From: Candidatus Zhuqueibacterota bacterium
GTDB lineage: Bacteria > Zhuqueibacterota > Zhuqueibacteria > Zhuqueibacterales > Geothermadaptataceae
Assembly: GCA_030950365.1 (NCBI GenBank)
Contig: JAUZRQ010000010.1
Span: 16,948-80,947 of the forward strand
Direction of reading: 5' to 3'
DNA: 64,000 bases
Part shown: one piece after another, positions 37,492-44,459 of the stretch
How the letters are laid out: each line of letters opens with the position of its first letter
How positions within the stretch are numbered: position 1 is the stretch's first letter
Position numbers and translations under genes: made by a program
The notes under the pieces: model-generated
Told to the model about the DNA's origin: nothing
The model's database searches: none
Seen by the model: only the letters and a program-made list of their open reading frames with translations

Positions 37492-38120
37492 ACGGGATCC
37501 TTCAATCGATCGCTGAGCTGATCCCTCAAGGACTTTCTTGCATAATACAGGCGCGACATCACCGTACCAACGGGGATAGTGAGCATCCCGGCGATGTCGT
37601 TGTACGAATAGCCCTCGAACTCGCGCAAAATGAGGATTTCGCGCTCTTCCGGTTTCAGGCGGTTCATCGCCTGCCAGACCGCTTCCTGAATTTCTTTGCG
37701 CTGCAGGGCCTCGTCCGGGCGCTGTAAGACGTCGCTGATTTGCGACAGCCGGCTCTCGCCGATCTCCGAAAAGGGCGCCGCGTGGCGCTTGCGGTCTCGC
37801 AGGTAATTGAAGCACAGATTGCGCAAAATTTGATAATACCACGCAAAAAACGGCCGGCCGGGCTCGAATTTTTTAATGGCACGGTAAGCCCGGATAAAGG
37901 CATCCTGCGAGAGATCGAGCGCCGCCTCGCCGGAGCCGGTGATCCCCAGGGCCGTGAAATAGGCGCGCTGCATATAGCGCCGCACCAGCTCGCCAAAGGC
38001 CGCTTTTTCGCCCCGCTGGCTGCGTACCACCAGCATACGCTCGTCGAGTTCCTGCCGCGTTGTCGATACTTCTTCGTCGGAAGGATTCACACTCGTCCAG
38101 TCGTTGGTTTTGGTTTTCAC
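37488..38120 (-). CDS. ECF (extracytoplasmic function) RNA polymerase sigma factor
   Basis: 210 residues from a GTG at 38120, with GGGA 5 bases upstream. Region 2 is FGELVRRYMQRAYFTALGITGSGEAALDLSQDAFIRAYRAI. Region 4 is LKPEEREILILREFEGYSYNDIAGMLTIPVGTVMSRLYYARKSLR, with the helix-turn-helix. The linker is long and charged. It most likely directs transcription of its own operon and an envelope or stress regulon, and is held inactive by the downstream membrane protein. The promoter it recognises cannot be told from this window. Confidence 0.93.
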   Translation of the reverse strand: MKTKTNDWTSVNPSDEEVSTTRQELDERMLVVRSQRGEKAAFGELVRRYMQRAYFTALGITGSGEAALDLSQDAFIRAYRAIKKFEPGRPFFAWYYQILRNLCFNYLRDRKRHAAPFSEIGESRLSQISDVLQRPDEALQRKEIQEAVWQAMNRLKPEEREILILREFEGYSYNDIAGMLTIPVGTVMSRLYYARKSLRDQLSDRLKDPV

Positions 38121-38421
38121 ATGTTCCCGATAAATTACCCTTTAAGGAGCAAAAAATTCAAACGGAATTGCAAGGAATTTGTTACGGGAGGGGCTATCGG
38201 CCGGAGGCGGAAGACTCTGCCAGACAGCGGAGCGCTCGCAAAAGCCGGTGCCCGCGTCCTCGTATTGTTCGGGTGGGATCGGGAATTGCACTGTTTCTCC
38301 CAGTTTATTCTCACTCCTTCCCAAGTTTAACTTGGGAAGGAGGAAATCGGAACCTCGGGAAGCAGAGAAATCCCCCACCGGCCGCGAACACAAACATAAA
38401 AGCCGCGGCTGATGACCGCGG
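38121..38421. other. Intergenic region between sigma operon and HD/IPCT operon
   Basis: Holds the second copy of the 29-bp palindrome (38314-38342) and the terminator at 38401-38423. The sigma-operon promoter should lie just upstream of 38120, but no box is convincing. No gene. Confidence 0.5.
38314..38342. repeat. 29-bp palindromic repeat, copy 2
   Basis: CTCCTTCCCAAG, loop TTTAA, CTTGGGAAGGAG. It is the same as the element at 29453-29481 apart from one arm base and the loop orientation, which suggests insertion on the opposite strand. Confidence 0.7.
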
Positions 38422-38423
38422 CT
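38401..38423 (-). terminator. Terminator after the HD-domain gene
   Basis: AGCCGCGG and CCGCGGCT form an 8-bp stem with loop CTGATGA. On the minus strand it is followed by TTTTATG, a short T run. It overlaps the last codon of the HD gene. Confidence 0.6.
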
Positions 38424-39018
38424 ACCGGGAGTCGTTGTTTTTTTGGGGTGGCTCGGACAGGAAGCGTTTCATCAAAGCCGCTGCTTTTGGTTCGGCAGGG
38501 TGAATGCCAGGAAAATGGGTTCGCGCGAGCGGCGAGAGACGCCGGTATCCCCAGCGCATGCGCCGCAACGCCTCGGCCTCGCCCTCCCGCTGGGCATACG
38601 CGCCGAGGTTGGTTTCAAAAAAGGACAGGCTGTCGGCGTCCTTCAAAAGCGCCGCTTCGGGATCGCCGTTCCGGCCGAATTCATGATGCCGGACCAGCTC
38701 GACAATCCGCTTCCGAATCGCCGCGGGCGCGCCCACCTCTCGCAACAGTTCCTCGACCATGCGCGCGCTGTTTTCGGCATGCGCGCGTTTGAAGTCATCG
38801 TAATCCTCAAAATCCTGGCGGCGCACCTTGCGGTCGGGAACGGCGCGTTCCACATCGTGGGCGAGCGCGGCCAGTTGCAGCGCTTCACTCGCTTGACCGT
38901 CCAATCGCTGCACCCACTGTCGTACATTCAACGCATGCGCGTAATCCTCCGGCACCGGCGAATGGCGCAAAATCTCAAGCACGGCCTGCTCAAATCGTTT
39001 CTTCCAGTTGGAGCCCAT
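38422..39018 (-). CDS. HD-domain protein
   Basis: 198 residues. The metal-binding HD pattern is visible: H in DYAHALNVRQW, the HD doublet in LAALAHDVERAVP, H in VELVRHHEFG, and D in LLKDADSLSFFE. The fold is that of HD phosphohydrolases. An FDYDDFKRAHAENSARM-like segment and a C-terminal RMRWGYRRLSP block suggest a distinct DUF-type subfamily. The substrate is unknown. The gene overlaps the 3' end of the IPCT/DIPP synthase by 29 bases, so the two are translationally coupled. That invites the guess that it acts on an inositol- or nucleotide-phosphate of the same pathway. Confidence 0.75.
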   Translation of the reverse strand: MGSNWKKRFEQAVLEILRHSPVPEDYAHALNVRQWVQRLDGQASEALQLAALAHDVERAVPDRKVRRQDFEDYDDFKRAHAENSARMVEELLREVGAPAAIRKRIVELVRHHEFGRNGDPEAALLKDADSLSFFETNLGAYAQREGEAEALRRMRWGYRRLSPLARTHFPGIHPAEPKAAALMKRFLSEPPQKNNDSR

Positions 39019-40324
39019 AGCGCAATACGAAAATGCGTCGGATCGATTCCAGATTGGTGATCACCGCCAGCAACATCAGCACCATAAACAGTTGGTTGAA
39101 CAGCGTGCCAAGGAAGATGATGAAAATGCGCACATCGCGGCCAAGTCGGACTTGCCGGCCATTGATGAGATTCTTTTTCAACAACCGGTCATACGGCTGC
39201 GCCGTGTAGCTGTTCATGAACGTGCCGGTCAGCGCGAGGAAGCCCACCAGCCACACCCAGTCGTGGCCCAGCGTCTTCCAGCTCGCGAAGGTCATGCCGA
39301 GAATCATGAAGCCATCGGCATAGCGATCGAGGATGCGGTCGAGCCATTCGCCGAACGTGCTGAATTTGAATTTCAGCCGAGCGATCTCGCCGTCGCAACC
39401 ATCCAAAATTGATGACAACTGGGCGGTGATGCCGGCGGCAAGCACCGCCCAGTAGTTGGCCATGAAAAACAGCGCGGCCGAGAGCATCGACAGCCCGAAG
39501 CTGAACAGGGTGATCATGTTCGGCGACACGTTGTACTGCGCCAGATAAGCCGAAATGCGGGTGGACAGCCGCCGATTTACGGTGCGCGAAATCGGCCCAT
39601 CCGTCGGCTTAAACAGTTGCCGGATGAGGATTTCCCTGGCTTTTTGCAGCGCCTCTTCATTGTCCACGTCCACCCAGAAATGGCCGGTGACGTCCAGGGT
39701 GTTCAAACGGCCTTCTCTGGCCAGAATCTGATTGCCCGCCGCCAGGCTGTATTGTCCCTGCGCAATGCTTTTTTCCAGCGCCTCAAAAATGCCCGAGGTG
39801 CACATGAATACGCCCGTATCCACGGCATTGTAGCGCTCGATTTCCTTGCCAATGGCGCGGATGTGGCCGTTTTCGGCCCAGACTTTGGTCACGTCATCCA
39901 GGGCGAAATGGTCGCCTTCTAGATTTTTATCCACGCACAGCACACAGTGGCCGGGTTCAAGATCGTATTTCAGTAGTTTCTCCAGCATGGTAGAGTCGAA
40001 CAGATGGTCGGACATGAGCAGCAGAAATTTTTCCGGCATATGTCCTTTGGCCTTCAGCACCGAAACGCCATTGCCTTTTTCCCATTCGGGATTGCAAATA
40101 TATTCAATATGGACGCCATATTTTTTGCCATTGCCAATTTCGCGTTTGATCTTATTAGCCTTGTATCCCACCACAATTTTAAACTTGCGAACGCCGGCCA
40201 TTTTAGCCTCGAGAATGATACGTTCCAGCAGGCGCACACCAAAGATAGGGGCAAGAGGCTTCGGCGAGTAAAACTTCCGCAACCGACTTCCCTGCCCCGC
40301 TGCGATGATCAACGCTTCTACCAT
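38990..40324 (-). CDS. Bifunctional inositol-1-phosphate cytidylyltransferase / DIPP synthase (IPCT-DIPPS)
   Basis: 444 residues in two domains. Residues 1-~235 are a nucleotidyltransferase (IIAAGQGSRLRKF, KIVVGYKANKI, LLMSDHLFD, WVDVDNEEALQKA). Residues ~250-440 are a membrane CDP-alcohol phosphotransferase with the motif DGCDGEIARLKFKFSTFGEW followed by LDRILDRYAD. The joining region (GPISRTVNRRLSTRISAYL..SPNMITL) closely resembles the fused archaeal and Thermotoga enzymes. Those make CDP-inositol and join it to inositol-1-phosphate to give phospho-di-myo-inositol phosphate, a heat- and salt-stress solute. No inositol-phosphate synthase is in the window. A related CDP-alcohol lipid product cannot be excluded. 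Confidence 0.78.
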   Translation of the reverse strand: MVEALIIAAGQGSRLRKFYSPKPLAPIFGVRLLERIILEAKMAGVRKFKIVVGYKANKIKREIGNGKKYGVHIEYICNPEWEKGNGVSVLKAKGHMPEKFLLLMSDHLFDSTMLEKLLKYDLEPGHCVLCVDKNLEGDHFALDDVTKVWAENGHIRAIGKEIERYNAVDTGVFMCTSGIFEALEKSIAQGQYSLAAGNQILAREGRLNTLDVTGHFWVDVDNEEALQKAREILIRQLFKPTDGPISRTVNRRLSTRISAYLAQYNVSPNMITLFSFGLSMLSAALFFMANYWAVLAAGITAQLSSILDGCDGEIARLKFKFSTFGEWLDRILDRYADGFMILGMTFASWKTLGHDWVWLVGFLALTGTFMNSYTAQPYDRLLKKNLINGRQVRLGRDVRIFIIFLGTLFNQLFMVLMLLAVITNLESIRRIFVLRYGLQLEETI

Positions 40325-40893
40325 GTCACTGCCCCTTCCTTTTAGTTTGGGTGAATGGTTGAATCCCGTTGCATGCTTTGCGTACGTCGTCCCTTACGGC
40401 AAAGGAATGTTCCGGGCCGTCGCGCCCGAATCCTTCCGGCGATCAATGGCGATGTTCGATACGTGAATTGAAATGAAATCAGGCTACAGCGCGCGAAAAG
40501 AATTCAAGGTCGGTAGAGAAAAGCAGGTAACTAATACTACTTCGGTAAATTTTAAAAACCGTACCTATTCAGCCCTATGGAACAGAAAATAAAAGGATCC
40601 ATCATAGCGCGCCTCCTCCGGCTAGCGGAGGCACGGCGATCTATGTGCCTTTTTTAAGGAGATTGCGTCGTCTCCGCAGGCTGGCGGATCCTCGCAATGA
40701 CGGGAAGTGGGCTGAATCGTACAAAATCCTGATTTACTGAAGTAGTAATAAATAATAATTAAAAATTTTTCACAAAAGCGCAAATAATTTTTTCTAATTA
40801 TAAATTTCATTTCATCCCATCAGGTTCGCGGAATTTTGTTTCAGGCCATTGCCCCAGGTCCCCGGATCCTTCTAACATAAACACCAGGCACCT
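40325..40893. other. Intergenic region containing a MITE copy
   Basis: Non-coding. It holds MITE A (40561-40722), itself flanked by an outer inverted repeat (TACTACTTCGGTAAAT near 40538-40553 and ATTTACTGAAGTAGTA near 40730-40746), and the palindrome at 40880-40910. Confidence 0.6.
40561..40722. mobile_element. MITE-like element A (long form, with REP core)
   Basis: The ends are GTACCTATTCAGCCC (40561-40575) and GGGCTGAATCGTAC (40709-40722). Read on the opposite strand, it aligns along both arms with the copy at 46474-46578. Its middle carries a hairpin (CCTCCG/CGGAGG at 40615-40631) and a 45-bp core (40658-40702) that recurs with one change at 63927-63971. No coding capacity. Confidence 0.7.
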
Positions 40894-40910
40894 TCAAGGT
40901 GCCCGGTGTT
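40880..40910. repeat. GGCACC palindrome, copy 1, overlapping the aminotransferase stop
   Basis: AACACCAGGCACC, short TTCAA loop, GGTGCCCGGTGTT. The stop codon at 40894-40896 and the last codons (KHRAP) lie inside it. It resembles copies at 42171-42205 and 62822-62844 and may work as a terminator. Confidence 0.75.
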
Positions 40911-42111
40911 TCGCGATGTCCCGACACACCTGACGGAACAGCCGGTCTAACAACTGCAGTTCCGTTTCCTGCAAAATCAGCGGCGGCGCCAGGCGAATGA
41001 CATCGTCGCGGAACAGCGTCCAGCCGAGGATGATGCCGTTTTGCATGCAAAGGCGGGTGAATTTCTGGCAATCCTCGGCGCGGTGAAATTCCAATGCCAG
41101 CAGGCAACCCAGTCCGCGCGCGGTTTTGAGAAACGCAAATTCCTGACACAGCGATTGCAGCAACGAGAGCAACGCCTCACCGATGGTTTTAGCCCGGGCC
41201 GGCAAATGTTCCTTTTGCAAGATCTCCAGCGCGGCCAGTCCCGCGGCACAGCTCACCGGGTTGCCGCCAAACGTGGTCACATGCGCAAGCGGCGGATCGG
41301 TGGACAGGCACTGCATGACAGGACGCGGACCGGCAAACGCGCCCAATGGTAGACCTCCGCCCAGCGCCTTGGCCATGACCACGATATCGGGCGCCACCGG
41401 CCAGTGCTCCAGCGCAAACATCCGTCCGGTGCGGCCAAAACCGGTCATGACCTCATCGAAAATCAGCAGCGCGCCCACCTCCGTACAGCGCTCACGCAGC
41501 GCCTCCATAAAACCAGCATCCGGAATGCGCACCCCGCCCTCACCCTGCACCGGCTCGAGGATGACCCCGGCCGTGTCGCAGTCGATGCGCTCCAGGTCGC
41601 CGACATCGTTCCAGCGCAGCACATGAATCTCCGGCACCACCGGTTCGTAAGGCCTTCGGTACAACGGCTCCGACTGGCACGACAGGGCGCCAAACGTATC
41701 GCCGTGGTACGCATGGTCAAAGCTGAAGAGCTTTTGCCGGCCGGTAAACTTGCGCGCGGTTTTAAGCGCCCCTTCCACCGCCTCGGCGCCGGAGTTGATA
41801 AAATAGATGACGTCAATTTCGCCGGGCAGCACGTCCGCCAGGCGCCGGGCATAGCGCACCTGCGGCTCCATGATCACCTCGCCATACACCATGGGATGCA
41901 AATAGGCCTGCGACTGTTCTGCGATGGCGCGCTGCACTTCTTCCCGGCCATGGCCGATGTTGGCCACCCCGATGCCGGCCAGCAGATCGAGATAACGCCG
42001 GCCATCGCGGGTGATTAAATAAGGTCCCTCGGCGCACACAATCTCCAGCGCCATGGGCTCCGGCGAGGTCTGGCACACATAGCGAAAAAAATCCTGTTTT
42101 AAATCTGACAT
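40894..42111 (-). CDS. Class III PLP-dependent aminotransferase
   Basis: 405 residues from the ATG at 42111 (MSDLKQDFFRY). An upstream frame extension runs into the palindrome at 42171 and is rejected. Motifs: FINSGAEAVEGALKTARKFTGRQKL (PLP phosphate loop), FDHAYHGDTFGALS, EPVQGEGGVRIP, LIFDEVMTGFGRTG (cofactor Asp) and VVMAKALGGGLPLGAF with the Schiff-base lysine. The family includes acetylornithine, 4-aminobutyrate and omega-amine transaminases, and the sequence does not fix the substrate. Its position behind LuxE/LuxC-like genes suggests amination of the aldehyde they make. An arginine-pathway role is the alternative, but no arg genes are near. Confidence 0.85.
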   Translation of the reverse strand: MSDLKQDFFRYVCQTSPEPMALEIVCAEGPYLITRDGRRYLDLLAGIGVANIGHGREEVQRAIAEQSQAYLHPMVYGEVIMEPQVRYARRLADVLPGEIDVIYFINSGAEAVEGALKTARKFTGRQKLFSFDHAYHGDTFGALSCQSEPLYRRPYEPVVPEIHVLRWNDVGDLERIDCDTAGVILEPVQGEGGVRIPDAGFMEALRERCTEVGALLIFDEVMTGFGRTGRMFALEHWPVAPDIVVMAKALGGGLPLGAFAGPRPVMQCLSTDPPLAHVTTFGGNPVSCAAGLAALEILQKEHLPARAKTIGEALLSLLQSLCQEFAFLKTARGLGCLLALEFHRAEDCQKFTRLCMQNGIILGWTLFRDDVIRLAPPLILQETELQLLDRLFRQVCRDIAKHRAP

Positions 42112-42170
42112 GGCAGATTGCGTCTCCGGTGGTAGGTTATCGTGAACAGATACCGGGTATCTTTCACCCA

Positions 42171-42205
42171 AAGACACCAGGCACAATGAAGGTGCCTGGT
42201 GTCTT
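42171..42205. repeat. GGCACC palindrome, copy 2
   Basis: AAGACACCAGGCAC (42171-42184) and GTGCCTGGTGTCTT (42192-42205) are perfect complements around a 7-base loop. It lies in the 105-base gap between the LuxC-like and aminotransferase genes, so it could lower expression of the distal gene. Confidence 0.8.
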
Positions 42206-42216
42206 GTATCTATTGA

Positions 42217-43347
42217 CTACCATTGAAACACGGCCTCTGGCAGCAGCGCACCGCCGTTCGGCCAGTCGAGAGGTGGGGCCTGCAATTCGCCCGGGGGACA
42301 GACGTGCGAAAAGCCGAACCGGCCAAGCTCCTGCGCCGCCAGGCTGGCCATGGGTTCCTCCATGGCCAGCGCGCAACCCTGCAGTTGCCCACGCCGCGGC
42401 TCCAATTGTCGCAGCATGCCCGTCACATCCGTCACCGGGATGATTTGCACAAAACCATTTCCCAGCAGCAGGTCTTCGTTGAATTGGGGCTGCACCGCGA
42501 GAAAATAGCTGCGATCGTCGGCCATCAAGTACTCCGCGCCGGACAGGTCGAGAACATCGCGGGTGGTTGACCATTGCATGGCCTGCTTATCGGACGCCGG
42601 CGGCCGGCCGAACTCCTCATCCAGCACGCGGTCAAACATGGCGGACAGCGCGTCCAGCCAGCGCCGCGGCGCATCATCGCCCACCACAAACACAGCCTGC
42701 GCCGAAAGGCAGCCGGCCTGTCGGAATAGCAGCACATCGTAAGCCAGTCCGCGCAAAACGGTATCGGTGGCCTGCGAGGCATCCACCAATGCCACGCTGA
42801 ATTTGTGACCGAAACCGATGACCTTCTGCCCGTACTGTTGTTTCAGCGTCGCCACGGTTTCATCGCTGCCAAAGGCCAGTACGCGATCGGCTTCGGTGAG
42901 CCAGCGATGCAGTTCCGGGCTATCCGGCGGATGATAGGCTGCGTGAATCGCATCGGGGGTCTCGGGCGAGCGGCTTTGATGCTGTTCCAGTAGCCATGGC
43001 AATAGCCAGCGATCGGCCGCGGCCAGCTTGACTTGCACTACGCAACCGGCGGCGGCCAGCATCACCGCCGGCGCCACGGCTACCCCGGGAATGTTCCCGG
43101 CCGCCACGATGGTCACCCGGCAGCTCGCGTCCAGGGTGATGTTCCACATGAACGGCGAGCGCCGCAACTGCGCCCAACCACAACACATCACCCCGATGCC
43201 GGCGCGAAGATTCTGAGCAGGGATGCCGGTCGCTTCGGAAAGCGTGTCGATCAGTGAGGACGGCAGGGCTACCTGGCTTTCGGCCATCTCGCGAAACAGG
43301 TCGCGCCACGAATCCAGATAGGCCAGCCGGGTGCGCGGATCGTTCAT
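42217..43347 (-). CDS. LuxC-like acyl-CoA / acyl-protein reductase
   Basis: 376 residues. The NAD(P)-binding segment IVAAGNIPGVAVAPAV and the catalytic segment LLFRQAGCLSAQAVFV (C213, matching the QxxCSxxQ site of LuxC) identify an acyl reductase of the LuxC family. Members reduce an acyl thioester to an aldehyde by way of an enzyme-bound thioester. At ~375 residues it is shorter than Vibrio LuxC (~480) and like the compact forms of FCB bacteria. The ATG overlaps the LuxE-like stop (ATGA at 43344-43347). No luxAB is present, so the aldehyde is not for light emission. Confidence 0.85.
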   Translation of the reverse strand: MNDPRTRLAYLDSWRDLFREMAESQVALPSSLIDTLSEATGIPAQNLRAGIGVMCCGWAQLRRSPFMWNITLDASCRVTIVAAGNIPGVAVAPAVMLAAAGCVVQVKLAAADRWLLPWLLEQHQSRSPETPDAIHAAYHPPDSPELHRWLTEADRVLAFGSDETVATLKQQYGQKVIGFGHKFSVALVDASQATDTVLRGLAYDVLLFRQAGCLSAQAVFVVGDDAPRRWLDALSAMFDRVLDEEFGRPPASDKQAMQWSTTRDVLDLSGAEYLMADDRSYFLAVQPQFNEDLLLGNGFVQIIPVTDVTGMLRQLEPRRGQLQGCALAMEEPMASLAAQELGRFGFSHVCPPGELQAPPLDWPNGGALLPEAVFQW

Positions 43348-44459
43348 GATTGCAAAATTTCCTCAGCCAGAAGTGAACAGCCTCGCGGTTCGGCGCTGAT
43401 GAGCCGTCCCTCGAGCCGCACCGTTCGGCCCCGCACCGCGCCAACATCTTCGGTCTGCAGCATGGCCACCGAGTCCAGATTGGCGAGATCGAAAAACCGA
43501 AGCACGCCGCGCTGGCCCTCCGGCAACACGGTCAGGGTCTGCGGATCGCAGCTCATGATGCGCAGCCAGGGCGGCGCGACTTTGACGCCCTCGCCAAAGC
43601 GGCCGGCGGTGAAACGGCTCTCGTACATCTGCGACGACAGCTCGGTCATGCCATATTCGTTGAAAATCCATTCCGGCGCCAGGCGGAACGTTTCGGACAG
43701 CATGTGCAAAAACGCTTCACGCGACAGGGCCTGTTTTTTGCCTTTATAGCCGCCGGTGTCGATGATGCGGCTGCCCTCGGGCAACGTCAGCGTTTCCCGA
43801 CGGAGGGCCTCGTTTTCGCACCAGTTCCACAGCGCCAGCGATGTGCCCAGGATCAGCACCGGCTCGCGCCGGGCGATGCGTTCCAGCAGCCACGGGATGG
43901 CGCGGTCGTACGCCATGCCGTCGGGCGTGAAAGCGATCAAACTGTCGGAGCGGCCAAATGTTTCGCGAATCCAGGAAAACATCTGGCCGAGACTGCTGTT
44001 CGGGAAGTGCTCGATGCTCGGCCCGAGGATCAGCACCGGCAGACGCTCCACGTCCGGCAGGCAGCACGCGCGGAACCAGCGCATGGCTGCGGCACGATAC
44101 AGCTCCAGCGTGCGGAAAAAATGCCGGCCGGGACGGCTCTGCGTGGTGCCGCTGGTATGGAACACCGCCACCGCTTCCGCCGGATCGCCGCAAAACAGGT
44201 CCACGTGCTTGAAACTGGCCGTGGCAACCGCCGGGATATCCTGGCAGCGCGCAATGTTTTCCGGCGTGACGCCGCGCCGGCGGCACAGGTTCTGATACGC
44301 CGGATTGGCTTCGAATTGATATTGGAACAGCGCCAGAGCCAGCTCCTCGAATTGTGTTTCAGCGCTCGCCGGCAGCGCATCCGCTTGCACATCCGCGGCC
44401 TGGATGAAATCGAAAATGCGGGTTTGCAAACGCTCGCGGTCGGTCTGGCGCGCGGTCAT
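43344..44459 (-). CDS. LuxE-like acyl-protein synthetase (ANL superfamily)
   Basis: 371 residues from the ATG at 44459, which overlaps the ispG stop (ATGA). The adenylation P-loop FHTSGTTQSRPG lies near residue 103. DTGGYKGKKQALSREAFL, FNEYGMTELSSQMYESRF (the YGMTE adenylation motif) and DLANLDSVAMLQTEDVG are all typical of PF04443 acyl-protein synthetases. LuxE activates a fatty acid as acyl-AMP, loads it on its own cysteine and hands it to LuxC. The next gene encodes a LuxC-like reductase, which supports the same two-step acid reduction. The acid substrate is unknown. Confidence 0.85.
   Translation of the reverse strand: MTARQTDRERLQTRIFDFIQAADVQADALPASAETQFEELALALFQYQFEANPAYQNLCRRRGVTPENIARCQDIPAVATASFKHVDLFCGDPAEAVAVFHTSGTTQSRPGRHFFRTLELYRAAAMRWFRACCLPDVERLPVLILGPSIEHFPNSSLGQMFSWIRETFGRSDSLIAFTPDGMAYDRAIPWLLERIARREPVLILGTSLALWNWCENEALRRETLTLPEGSRIIDTGGYKGKKQALSREAFLHMLSETFRLAPEWIFNEYGMTELSSQMYESRFTAGRFGEGVKVAPPWLRIMSCDPQTLTVLPEGQRGVLRFFDLANLDSVAMLQTEDVGAVRGRTVRLEGRLISAEPRGCSLLAEEILQS

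Noticed and set aside
40880..42205. CRISPR array
   Set aside because: The repeated palindromes are few, unevenly spaced and separated by genes. There are no regular spacers and no cas genes in the window.
42217..44459. LuxE/LuxC-like genes as part of a bioluminescence operon
   Set aside because: No luxA, luxB or luxD-like gene is in the region. The neighbours are ispG and an aminotransferase, so light production is not supported.
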